Positions 53,293 through 61,418 of a DNA stretch of 64,000 nt are shown piece by piece; position 1 is the first letter of the stretch; each line of letters opens with the position of its first letter. A model generated the notes under the pieces. It worked only from the letters and a program-made list of their open reading frames with translations, searched no databases and was not told the DNA's origin. The position numbers and the translations under genes were made by a program. The stretch is taken from the NCBI GenBank assembly GCA_902168105.1, contig CABHOY010000045.1:1-64000 (forward strand). Reading direction: 5' to 3'. Origin of the DNA: an uncultured Flavihumibacter sp. (GTDB lineage: Bacteria > Bacteroidota > Bacteroidia > Chitinophagales > Chitinophagaceae).

Positions 53293-54746
53293 TGAACACA
53301 GTAAAAGCAGTAATAATGAAATTAGCTAAATATATATTAGGTCTCGCAGTTGCAGCAGTTGTACTAAGCAGCTGCACAAAACAACTGGAAGACATCAACA
53401 AGAACCCGAACGAAGCAGAAACACCGTCGCCGGATTATCTGTTGAGCAATGGCATCAAAACGAATGCAGATACTTATTGGGGAACTGATGCAACCATGGA
53501 AACCAGTCTGCTGTACGTACAATACTGGGCGAAGATCCAGTATCCGGACCCGGACAGGTATATTCCTGCTTCCACTAATATCCAAACAGTATGGAACAAC
53601 TTTTATGCACAGGGTATAACTGATTTTACCGAGCTGGTAGAACTGGGTGATACCCTGCATAACCCGAACTATAAAGCAGTCGGTATCATCATGCGTTCCT
53701 GGATCTTCCAGGTGCTGACTGACCTGTATGGTGATGTTCCTTATAAACAGGCAGCGCAGATAGAGCAATTCCTGACGCCCGTTTATGATCCGCAGCGTGA
53801 TGTTTATTTAGGTCTGCTGGCCGAACTGAAAACCGCTGTAGGATTGATCGATCCAACAGGCAATCCGATAGCAGGTGACCTGATGTACAACGGAGATATG
53901 TCGAAATGGAAGAAGTTCGCCAATTCTCTTCGTCTGCGTATTGCACTGCGTATTTCGGATCAGGAACTGGAAGCGGCGAGAACAGTATTTACTGAAATTG
54001 GAGCAGATGATAATAACCTGATCGTTGATAATGGCGATAATGCTAAACTTATTTATCAGCCGTCACCTTACCAGAACCCGGTAGCAAGGAACAGGGAAAC
54101 CCGTAATGACTACAGGATCAGCAAGAGCATGGTAGATAAGCTGAACGAGCTGAGTGATCCCCGTTTGACTATCTATGCAGCACCGGCAAGAGACACCAAT
54201 AAGATCATAGGTGTGACCAATGGATTATCTGCCGATTCAGCTTCACGTCTTGGTCTGAACAAGACCTCTGACGTAGGTGCGGTATTTACAGCTACATTGG
54301 CACCTGCGATATTTTTCAATGCTGCAGAGATGTGGTTCATCAAGGCAGAAGCTGCACAACGTGGTTTATTGACCGGTAATGCAGCTACCCTGTATGCACA
54401 GGCGGTGACCACTGCCATGAAGCAATACAATGTAAGCGACGATAAAATTGCCACTTATCTTGCACAACCCAAGTTGATCTATAATCCGGCCAACTACAAA
54501 CAATCTATAGGTGAGCAGAAATGGCTGGCTCTTTTCAGTGAAGGACTGGAAGGCTTTGCTGAGTGGCGCCGACTGGATTATCCAAAGTTGCCGGCGGCTT
54601 ATACCGGAACATTGGGTGGTAAGATACCTTTAAGATTAACTTATCCTTCCTCCGAGCAGGCATTGAACGGGGTTCATTACAGGGACGCTGTGAAAAATCA
54701 GGGCGCTGATCTGTTGACCACCCGTCTATGGTTCGACAAGGAATAA
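53292..54746 (+). CDS. SusD/RagB-family substrate-binding lipoprotein
   Basis: 484 residues, or 476 from the ATG at 53316, which better fits the lipoprotein signal (KLAKYILGLAVAAVVLSSC). The SusD_like_2 pattern is visible in DINKNPNEAETPSPDYLLSNGI, RSWIFQVLTDLYGDVPY and IFFNAAEMWFIKAEAAQRG, with tetratricopeptide-like helices. It lies on the cell surface as a lid on SusC and binds the substrate. The first ATG overlaps the susC stop, so translation is coupled. Confidence 0.95.
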   Translation: MNTVKAVIMKLAKYILGLAVAAVVLSSCTKQLEDINKNPNEAETPSPDYLLSNGIKTNADTYWGTDATMETSLLYVQYWAKIQYPDPDRYIPASTNIQTVWNNFYAQGITDFTELVELGDTLHNPNYKAVGIIMRSWIFQVLTDLYGDVPYKQAAQIEQFLTPVYDPQRDVYLGLLAELKTAVGLIDPTGNPIAGDLMYNGDMSKWKKFANSLRLRIALRISDQELEAARTVFTEIGADDNNLIVDNGDNAKLIYQPSPYQNPVARNRETRNDYRISKSMVDKLNELSDPRLTIYAAPARDTNKIIGVTNGLSADSASRLGLNKTSDVGAVFTATLAPAIFFNAAEMWFIKAEAAQRGLLTGNAATLYAQAVTTAMKQYNVSDDKIATYLAQPKLIYNPANYKQSIGEQKWLALFSEGLEGFAEWRRLDYPKLPAAYTGTLGGKIPLRLTYPSSEQALNGVHYRDAVKNQGADLLTTRLWFDKE

Positions 54747-54881
54747 TATAAAAGCGGGATAGTTTTCCCGCTTGCGTAAATGAAATTCCGTTTTTGCATT
54801 ACAGAAAGAGCCAGGAATGTAGAGTTTTGTAACATCAGATACACACTTGTTCAATTTGTAATAGTAAAAAGTGATGAATTA

Positions 54882-54912
54882 GGCCCCGGTTTTTGCCGGG
54901 GCCTTTATTTTT
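54882..54912 (+). terminator. Terminator after susCD
   Basis: Perfect 8-bp stem GGCCCCGG (54882-54889) with CCGGGGCC (54896-54903), then a T-rich run. A second dyad without a T run (AAGCGGGA...TCCCGCTT-like, about 54750-54772) lies just after susD. Confidence 0.85.
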
Positions 54913-54939
54913 GACACAGTCTGTAGCTGGTTGATTAAA

Positions 54940-55725
54940 TTATAATACAGGAGTTCTTCCTCCATCTACACAGAGGTTTGTACCGGTAATATAGGCTGCT
55001 GCCGGGGTAGCCAGGAATGCAGCAGCTGCCGCTATCTCCTTCGGGTCCCCAAAACGTTTCATTGGAATTTCGTTGAGCAGTTCCTCTTCGATGGTAGCTA
55101 TTGGGGTATTACGTCTGGTGGCGTTCTGCTCCAGGACGGTCTGCAGGCGGGACGTGTTGGTAGTACCCGGCAGTACATTGTTCACAGTAATACCATAGGG
55201 CGCCAGTTCACTGGCCATCGTCTTGGCCCAGTTGGCCACGGCCCCGCGGATGGTATTGGAAACGCCCAGGTTTCTGAGCGGTGTTTTTACTGATGTGGAA
55301 ACAATATTGATAATGCGGCCATAGCCGGCAGCTGTCATGCCGGCTATGACAGCCTGTACAAGTATATGATTAATGACCAGATGTTGCTGGAAGGCATCTG
55401 TAAATTCGTGGATATCGGCTTCCATTATCGGGCCTGTTTTAGGCCCGCTGGTGTTGTTGACGAGGATATGCACTGTTTTGCTCTCGGTGATACTCTGGAT
55501 AGTCTGTTCTACCTGCTGGGTATCCCGGAAGTCGGCCACCCGATAACTGTGTTCCTGTAAATGATCGGTGGCAAGTGTGGATATGGCGGCTTTGAGCGTA
55601 TCCCTGTTCCTGGCCAGCAGGATGCATTCCGCACCCAAAACTGCCAGTTCTTTGGCAGTAGCTAGTCCTATTCCCTGAGTGCTTCCACAGATAACGGCGG
55701 TTTTCCCCTTTAACGATAGTTCCAT
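54940..55725 (-). CDS. Atypical short-chain dehydrogenase/reductase
   Basis: 261 residues from the ATG at 55725 (MELSLKGKTAVICG); the frame is open to 55752. Rossmann-fold glycine motif CGSTQGIG and NNTSG are present and the end is CVDGGRTPVL, usual for SDRs. The catalytic YxxxK is missing: by alignment from the following helix (NWAKTMASELAPYG), the positions are Ser and Arg in VSNTIRGAV. The same replacement occurs in a recognised subfamily annotated as 3-oxoacyl-ACP reductase-like. Catalysis may be altered or lost. Confidence 0.88.
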   Translation of the reverse strand: MELSLKGKTAVICGSTQGIGLATAKELAVLGAECILLARNRDTLKAAISTLATDHLQEHSYRVADFRDTQQVEQTIQSITESKTVHILVNNTSGPKTGPIMEADIHEFTDAFQQHLVINHILVQAVIAGMTAAGYGRIINIVSTSVKTPLRNLGVSNTIRGAVANWAKTMASELAPYGITVNNVLPGTTNTSRLQTVLEQNATRRNTPIATIEEELLNEIPMKRFGDPKEIAAAAAFLATPAAAYITGTNLCVDGGRTPVL

Positions 55726-55816
55726 ACTAATAGATAACTGATAATTACACAATGATCTGCAAAAGCCGTTGTCGTTAGTTCACGTTATTTATTTAGCTAA
55801 GATAGGATATACTTGT

Positions 55817-56941
55817 CTAAACACGTATGTATATACGCCTTTTGTCAAGGATTTTACCCACCGACCAGCAAAGTAGCATAAATACAAGTGCAAACAACAG
55901 GGAACCTGGTTTACCTGGCAGTATCACCTGGAAAAGATAAGTATTGATCCAGCGATGTACACTAAGGTCGCCTACCTGGAAGAAATAAAGGAAAATGACC
56001 AGCACTTCCGACAACAGGTAGAGGAACAGCGGATTTTTACCAAAAACGGTGAAGAAGCCTGTCCACCGTTCCTGTTTTTTATAGTCTATCACATAGATCA
56101 GCAAGCCCAGTATCAACAGGTCTATCCCAACTGTATACAATACGTAGGAACTGGTCCAGAGCTTTTTATTGATAGGGAACATAGTATTCCACAGCAATGC
56201 CACCAATATAAGCAGTCCTCCCATCTGTAACAGTCGGATCCTGCCAGTGGCTGTTTTACCTTTTTCCTGGATGAACAGGCCTGTATAATAACCGGCAATG
56301 ACATTCACGATAGCTGGCAGTGTGCTTAACAGTCCCTCCGGATCAAAAGCAATGCCTTCTCCGTGATACAGGTGTTTATCGCCCAGTACCAGTTTATCAA
56401 AATGCAGGGCAGCATTTCCCGTCAGGCTATAGCGGTCGGCCGGGTCGCCGAAGGCATACATGATGAGCCAGTAGCCTATCAGCAGCAATGCACTAACGAT
56501 CCATACGCCCTTTTTAGGCAGGTAGTGGATCAATAGTGAGGCAAAGCAATAACATAGGGCGATACGTTGTAATACCCCCAGGATACGGGTTTCTGCAATG
56601 GGAATAAATTCCCAGCCGGTACTGGTATGTCTTACGAAGGGGAGCCAGTACATCAGGTAACCCAGCAGGAAAATAAGGACAGTACGGCGGAAGATCTTTG
56701 CCAGCACGGTGGTATTATCCAGCTGTGCAAACTTGCGCATACTGAAGCTCATGGCGTTACCCACAGCGAAGAGGAAGGATGGGAATACCATGTCTGTCGG
56801 TGTACAGCCGTGCCATTGTGCGTGGTTAAGGATGCCATAGGCGGTGTCCCATCCCGGTGTATTCACAATGATCATAAAACATACCGTGAGCCCACGGAAA
56901 ACGTCCAGCGGTAAAAAGCGCTGAGGTATAGTATTGGTCAT
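55817..56941 (-). CDS. HGSNAT-like / DUF5009 membrane acyltransferase
   Basis: 374 residues with about ten hydrophobic segments. N-terminal RFLPLDVFRGLTVCFMIIVNTPG and HAQWHGCTPTDMVFPSFLFAVG are the conserved part of the heparan-alpha-glucosaminide N-acetyltransferase-like family. In the family it moves acetyl groups across a membrane onto a sugar amine. It is likely in the inner membrane and tied to glycan use. It is divergent from the LacI regulator. Confidence 0.9.
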   Translation of the reverse strand: MTNTIPQRFLPLDVFRGLTVCFMIIVNTPGWDTAYGILNHAQWHGCTPTDMVFPSFLFAVGNAMSFSMRKFAQLDNTTVLAKIFRRTVLIFLLGYLMYWLPFVRHTSTGWEFIPIAETRILGVLQRIALCYCFASLLIHYLPKKGVWIVSALLLIGYWLIMYAFGDPADRYSLTGNAALHFDKLVLGDKHLYHGEGIAFDPEGLLSTLPAIVNVIAGYYTGLFIQEKGKTATGRIRLLQMGGLLILVALLWNTMFPINKKLWTSSYVLYTVGIDLLILGLLIYVIDYKKQERWTGFFTVFGKNPLFLYLLSEVLVIFLYFFQVGDLSVHRWINTYLFQVILPGKPGSLLFALVFMLLCWSVGKILDKRRIYIRV

Positions 56942-57028
56942 AGATGTTAATTGGTTGCCTATAAATATAGTACAACCATTTTACTACGCATAGATAGAAA
57001 TTTTAGCGTATCCGGAATGATTTTTTTA

Positions 57029-57042
57029 CTTTAGTGCTAAAG
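57029..57042. promoter_or_regulatory. Palindrome just upstream of the lacI-type gene
   Basis: CTTTAG-TG-CTAAAG, arms of 6 bp, ending 10 bases before the start codon of the LacI-type gene. It could be an autoregulatory operator; the role is inferred from position only. Confidence 0.4.
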
Positions 57043-57052
57043 CTACCCCTGG

Positions 57053-58084
57053 TTGAATAACAAAGTTACCATAGCAGATATCGCTAAAGAGCTGAACTTA
57101 ACGGGTGCTACCGTATCCCGCGCTCTGAACAACCGCAAAGGCACCAGTGAGGAAACACGTAAACTGGTGCAGGCAGCTGCGGAAAAAATGAATTACAGAA
57201 GGGACAGGATCGCCTGGTCACTCCGGTCAGGACGCACTAATATCATTGGTGTGATCATTCCCAGTGCAGAGATCAACTTCTTCGGTTCTGTTGTCCACGG
57301 CATAGAAAGCCTGGCAAATCAGCATGGCTACAACGTGCTGATATACCAGTCCAACGAGAAGCCGGAATATGAAAAGAAGGCGATCGAAACCTTCCTGAGC
57401 ACCCGTGTGGATGGCATTCTCGCATCTATCGCCAAAGAGACGATGGAGTTCAGTCACTACCTTGAGATCAAGGAACGGGGAGTGCCACTGGTCTTTTTTG
57501 ACCGTGCGAATGACAGTCTCAATATTCCTTCCGTTGTCGTGGATGACTTTAAAGGCGCCTATTATGCTACTGAACATCTGTTGAAGCAGGGGTATAAAAG
57601 GGTCGCTCACATTGCGGGGCAGCAGCATCTCAAGATCTTCAAGGACCGTCTTGAGGGATATAAGGCTGCTTTAATAGCCAATGGTGTTTCCTTTGAGGAT
57701 GATCTGGTATATGTCGGGGACGTATCTATTCATGCAGGTCGTCAGGCTATTCAACATCTGCTGTCTTTGCCTAAACCACCGGATGCGGTATTTGCCGTTG
57801 AGGATTTTACGGCTTTGGGCGCTGTCAAAGAATTAAAAGATAAACATATAGACATTCCCGGCGATTTCGGTGTTGTCGGATTTGCGAATGAATCTTTTGA
57901 TGAGCATATTACTCCGAGTTTGTCGAGTATTGATCAGCAGACCGTAGTAATGGGGAAGGAGGCGTTCCGGCTGTTAATGGAGTTGATTGAGGGGAATGGC
58001 GTTGTCAGTCAGCAGACGCGGACGAAGGTTGTGTTAGAGCCGATCGAGCGATTCAGGCAGTCGTCGCAGAAGCGTCCGGGTTAA
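57053..58084 (+). CDS. LacI-family transcriptional regulator
   Basis: 343 residues from a TTG codon; an in-frame stop at 57038-57040 rules out a longer start, and NNKVTIADIAKELNLTGATV must be included for an intact DNA-binding domain. The helix-turn-helix and hinge (about 4-55, VSRALNNRKG) are followed by a periplasmic-binding-protein-like sensor domain (about 62-335, NIIGVIIPSAEINFFGSVV, AVEDFTALGAVKEL, VVGFANESFDEHITPSLSS). It would bind a palindrome with a central CG and respond to a sugar. Candidate sites are at 60051-60063 and 60174-60186. Confidence 0.92.
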   Translation: MNNKVTIADIAKELNLTGATVSRALNNRKGTSEETRKLVQAAAEKMNYRRDRIAWSLRSGRTNIIGVIIPSAEINFFGSVVHGIESLANQHGYNVLIYQSNEKPEYEKKAIETFLSTRVDGILASIAKETMEFSHYLEIKERGVPLVFFDRANDSLNIPSVVVDDFKGAYYATEHLLKQGYKRVAHIAGQQHLKIFKDRLEGYKAALIANGVSFEDDLVYVGDVSIHAGRQAIQHLLSLPKPPDAVFAVEDFTALGAVKELKDKHIDIPGDFGVVGFANESFDEHITPSLSSIDQQTVVMGKEAFRLLMELIEGNGVVSQQTRTKVVLEPIERFRQSSQKRPG

Positions 58085-58110
58085 TTCTCATTGTTATTAT
58101 AAGTAACTAT

Positions 58111-58145
58111 GAGGCTGTCTCAAAAGTATTGAGCAGCCTCTTTTT
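58111..58145 (+). terminator. Terminator after the lacI-type gene
   Basis: GAGGCTG (58111-58117) pairs with CAGCCTC (58134-58140), with CTCA/TGAG pairing inside, followed by five T residues. From here to 58290 nothing else is recognisable. Confidence 0.8.
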
Positions 58146-58289
58146 ATTCGGGTACCTGATGGAATCAGGTGGTCATTTAAGCTATTCTGAAGACGTTCAT
58201 TTATTTTTGATACATCCTCATTTTTTTTGCTACTAAGTATTATAGTCACGGTTACGGAACTATAGTTTATTGTCAAGCTATTATTCATT

Positions 58290-58520
58290 GGACGCGGATT
58301 GGGCTTAAAGTAATTCTAGCGCTGACCTTCTAGCTCACGGTTGCAGGTGGGATCACTGGCTGTAGTTCTTTGAAGTTCCGTAATATTTAGCTTTGATTGG
58401 GCGGTTGGGCAGTGGTAGTTCTATTAAACCCCTGGTAGATCGCATTGAGCGCACTTCAAACAACTAAGGCCAGTAATTCCCACCCGCACCGCTCGCTGCG
58501 GCCGGTCTCCAAAATAATTG
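58290..58520 (+). repeat. Left arm of a long inverted repeat
   Basis: About 231 bases that recur inverted at 59692-59920 with roughly 85% identity by eye. The longest exact block is 33 bases (58354-58386 versus 59825-59857). The arm can also fold on itself: the GTGGGATCACTGG end pairs with CCAGTAATTCCCAC. Confidence 0.85.
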
Positions 58521-58901
58521 CTTAAGTGCTGCTCGCAAGTGTACTGCGATATTATGGTTGCATTAGATCACCATTATAGCTGTTTCATGAATTGCCGTTG
58601 TGATCACCCGCTACGATCCTGTACTATCTAAGAATGAGGGTACGATCGGCACAAATCGGACATGCAGTTTGAACACTTGAATAACCTGAATAACTTAAAC
58701 AGCTTAAATACCAGAACACCTCAAATAGGTTGAATAGCTCGAACGTCTGAGCGGCAAACAACTTCTGCGGGATGAACAGTGAGCGGCAAAAACGGCATAA
58801 ATGGCATATGCGGCAATAAAGTACGCTTTAAACATGGCGTTAACCCGACGTTACTACGACGTATACCCCAAGTATCCTACATTCGTATAAACTAAAATTA
58901 T

Positions 58902-59531
58902 ATGCCTAAAATTGTTGGCGGAGTGCCTCCTTTTATTGGCACACAGGATAATCTCACAATATATCATATGAACGGAGAGTATATTATCCGTACTAAAAGT
59001 TCACTTACTGGTAAACGTGTTAAGCATGATCCGGCTTTCGCTAAAACAATGAAATATGCAGGATGGCTTAAGCAAGGAGCACGTATTGCGTCCCGTATAT
59101 ATAGGCAATTGTCCGATGATAAACGCATATATAAGCAATATCGTGAACTGACGGGAAAGGCTATGCTACTGTTAAAAGAAGGTTTTGATGCAGACGATGT
59201 TAGCACCATGCTGGAAGCTGTTTATCTGATTCAACCAGTAACATATGCAAGGGGTAACTGTAGCGATCAATACAGTGAATACTACCATGAATATACCAGT
59301 GGAAATGATGGTGGAAATGGTAGTGTATGTCGCGTTAAGTGTTGTAATGAATATACCGGTGAAAGCAGGCGAGGAAACGCTAATGCATATTGTATTGAAC
59401 AGCGTAGTGAATATATCAGTGGAAACGGTGATGTAAATAGTAATGAATATAGTGTTGAGCGTTACAATGAATATACCGGTGGAAGCAGTATCGGAAATGT
59501 CGTTGGGCATTACAATGAATATGGGCCTTGA
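58902..59531 (+). CDS. Hypothetical protein with C-terminal 20-residue repeats
   Basis: 209 residues, no signal or membrane segment. The N-terminal 110 residues are basic and orderly (YHMNGEYIIRTKSSLTGKRV, DPAFAKTMKYAGWLKQGARI), a pattern I associate with uncharacterised Bacteroidota proteins without a named domain. The C-terminal part is four copies of a 20-residue unit starting (N/H)EYTSGN/(N)EYTGES/SEYISGN/NEYTGGS, at an exact 60-base period (59287, 59347, 59407, 59467), and a last partial copy at 59515. Its composition is richer in A and T than the neighbours. It is the only ORF between two long inverted repeats. Confidence 0.6.
   Translation: MPKIVGGVPPFIGTQDNLTIYHMNGEYIIRTKSSLTGKRVKHDPAFAKTMKYAGWLKQGARIASRIYRQLSDDKRIYKQYRELTGKAMLLLKEGFDADDVSTMLEAVYLIQPVTYARGNCSDQYSEYYHEYTSGNDGGNGSVCRVKCCNEYTGESRRGNANAYCIEQRSEYISGNGDVNSNEYSVERYNEYTGGSSIGNVVGHYNEYGP
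59287..59523 (+). repeat. 60-base tandem repeat inside the hypothetical ORF
   Basis: Unit starts of the form (A/G)TGAATATA(C/T)C are at 59287, 59347, 59407 and 59467, exactly 60 bases apart, and a partial copy at 59515 after 48 bases. The units are diverged but in frame. Confidence 0.8.
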
Positions 59532-59691
59532 ATATACCGGCATTTAGTAGCAAATGTGTTAAGTATAACAAGTAAACAAACAAGTTCATATGGAGCCAGT
59601 ATGCCTACAATACTAATATGATGGTGACGTAATATAGACGTGTAAAAGTGTATGAATAATAACAGGCACTATGAATATATGCTGCATCGCT

Positions 59692-59920
59692 ATTATTTAG
59701 GAGACCGGTCGCAGTGAGCGGTGCGGGTGGGAACCACTGACCTTATTTGTTTGAAGTATGTTCAATACGATTTACCAGGGGTTTAAATAGAACTACCACC
59801 GCCCAACCGATCAACCAAAGCCAGATATTACGGAACTTCAAAGAACTACAGCCAGTGGTCCCACCTGCATCCGCGAGTTAGAAGGTCAACGCTAGAATCA
59901 CTGTCAGCCCGATCCACTCC
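59692..59920 (-). repeat. Right arm of a long inverted repeat
   Basis: Reverse complement of 58290-58520 with small changes; see the left arm. The remaining space on its left, 59532-59691, shows no gene. Confidence 0.85.
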
Positions 59921-60050
59921 TAATCAAATATTAAATCAACTTTGAACATCAAACTCATTGCTTCCCTAAAACAGACATCAACAAGCTGGAATAACCCAGC
60001 GGCCCCAAAAGGGGAAAAAGAACGAACAAGAGACACTTGCAAAATTGAAA

Positions 60051-60063
60051 GTAAACGATTACA
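60051..60063 (-). promoter_or_regulatory. LacI-type operator, distal copy
   Basis: GTAAACGATTACA is the exact reverse complement of the 13-base site at 60174-60186. The core GTAAA-CG-ATTAC is an imperfect palindrome around CG, as LacI-family sites are. The two sites lie 123 bases apart centre to centre, which would allow DNA looping. Confidence 0.6.
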
Positions 60064-60172
60064 TTTAATGTCTATTCCACAGCCTTTTGGTTATACTGTG
60101 TTGTTTATCAATTATTTATTGTGAACATTGCCAATAAGTCAAGCGTACTGCACAGTAATTTAGAGGGGAGTA

Positions 60173-60203
60173 TTGTAATCGTTTACGTAAATCTTTAACT
60201 TTG
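60173..60203 (+). promoter_or_regulatory. Promoter with LacI-type operator in its spacer
   Basis: TTG (60173-60175), 20 bases, TAACTTTG (60196-60203): a good Bacteroidota promoter. The operator TGTAATCGTTTAC (60174-60186) overlaps the -33 element and spacer, so a bound repressor would block the polymerase. It serves the GH5-like gene and probably galK and galT. Confidence 0.65.
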
Positions 60204-60313
60204 AGGATTATTCCACATAAATAAAATTCCATGAGTAAAGGCGCGGCCAGATCATAAATGTCAACAGGGTTTCTTCATCAACAAACAATACAGCTCCACA
60301 AAACTGAGAACGC

Positions 60314-61381
60314 ATGAAAATTAAAGTATTTATGACTGTACTGCTCGCAGCAACAATGGCCAATGTTGCTATCGCGCAGGAAAAACCCAGGGAGATCTGG
60401 TCCCAAAAGAAAGCTGCCAAATGGTATAAACAGCACGACTGGCAGAGAGGAAGCAATTTCATCCCCAGTTACGCCATTAATCAGCTGGAAATGTGGCAAC
60501 CCGAGACATTTGATACCGCAGCCATTAACAGGGAATTGAAATACGCGGCCTCTATAGGGCTCAATTCTATGAGAGTGTTCCTGCATCACGCCGCCTGGCA
60601 ACAGGACCCGGAAGGATTTAAACAACGGGTGAGCACTTATCTGGACATCGCCAGCCGCAATGGAATATCGACCACCTTTGTACTGTTCGACGACTGCTGG
60701 AATAAAACCTATACAACCGGTAAACAACCGGAGCCTAAAATGGGTATACATAATTCAGGCTGGTTACAGGACCCCGGTATAATAAGGGAATCCTCTCCGG
60801 CGCTGACCGATACCCTGGAACGCTACGTGAAAGACGTGCTGACCACCTTTCGGAAAGATAAACGTATCCTGCTGTGGGACCTTTATAATGAACCAGGTAA
60901 CTCCGGTTATGGTAACAAAAGTATGGACCTGCTGACTAAAACCTTCTCATGGGCCAGGCAGGTACGTACGATACAGCCGGTATCATCAGGGGTGTGGAAT
61001 AAGGACCTGAAAGATCTGAACGTGTATCAGCTGAATAATTCAGATGTGATCACCTATCATAATTATGCAGACGAGAAAGAACACCAGGAAACAATAGACA
61101 GTCTGCGTAAATATGAACGACCGTTGATCTGTACAGAATATATGGCCCGTACCCGTGGCAGCCGTTTCCAGAATATTATGCCGCTGCTGAAGAAAGAAAA
61201 GGTGGCAGCCTATAACTGGGGACTGGTATCCGGAAAGACCAATACGATTTACGCATGGGATACACCAATGAAAGATGGAGGAGAACCACCGGTATGGTTT
61301 CACGATATCTTCCGCAAGGACGGTACGCCATACAGTGCAGAAGAAGTGACAGTTATTAAATCTTTGACGGGAGCACAGTGA
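60314..61381 (+). CDS. GH5-like (cellulase-family) glycoside hydrolase
   Basis: 355 residues with a signal peptide (about 1-21, ending NVAIAQ). A TIM-barrel hydrolase of clan A: acid/base Glu in WDLYNEPGN and nucleophile Glu in ICTEYMAR, with SMRVFLHHAAW and ITYHNYAD between. The exact subfamily and substrate cannot be told. It is exported and would release sugars that feed the galactose enzymes after it. It is preceded by a promoter with a LacI-type site. Confidence 0.85.
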   Translation: MKIKVFMTVLLAATMANVAIAQEKPREIWSQKKAAKWYKQHDWQRGSNFIPSYAINQLEMWQPETFDTAAINRELKYAASIGLNSMRVFLHHAAWQQDPEGFKQRVSTYLDIASRNGISTTFVLFDDCWNKTYTTGKQPEPKMGIHNSGWLQDPGIIRESSPALTDTLERYVKDVLTTFRKDKRILLWDLYNEPGNSGYGNKSMDLLTKTFSWARQVRTIQPVSSGVWNKDLKDLNVYQLNNSDVITYHNYADEKEHQETIDSLRKYERPLICTEYMARTRGSRFQNIMPLLKKEKVAAYNWGLVSGKTNTIYAWDTPMKDGGEPPVWFHDIFRKDGTPYSAEEVTVIKSLTGAQ

Positions 61382-61418
61382 TCTCCCGCTTGTATATAAT
61401 CAAATAAAAAAATACACA

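Larger units (their letters stand above)
58290..59920. mobile_element. Inverted-repeat-bounded element with a single non-transposase ORF
   Basis: Two arms of about 230 bases in opposite orientation enclose about 1170 bases, which hold one ORF (58902-59531). No transposase or integrase motif was found. The outer ends GGACGCGGATTGGG and, inverted, GGAGTGGATCGGG differ by small changes. No clear target-site duplication is seen. The whole may be a non-autonomous transposable element, a recombination unit or a strongly structured transcript. The stretch 58521-58901 holds degenerate short repeats of about 10-12 bases (CTTGAATAAC, CTGAATAAC, CTTAAACAG, CTTAAATAC) and no gene. Confidence 0.55.

Noticed and set aside
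58097..58288. Minus-strand frame of 63 residues between the LacI gene and the inverted repeat
   Set aside because: Its last third is the transcription terminator read in reverse, and no family pattern is seen.
59287..59523. 60-base repeats as a CRISPR array
   Set aside because: The units are in-frame, diverged along the whole length and without alternating spacers; they are coding repeats.
58270..59940. Target-site duplication of the inverted-repeat element
   Set aside because: Flanking bases do not show a convincing short duplication; the boundaries are uncertain by a few bases.
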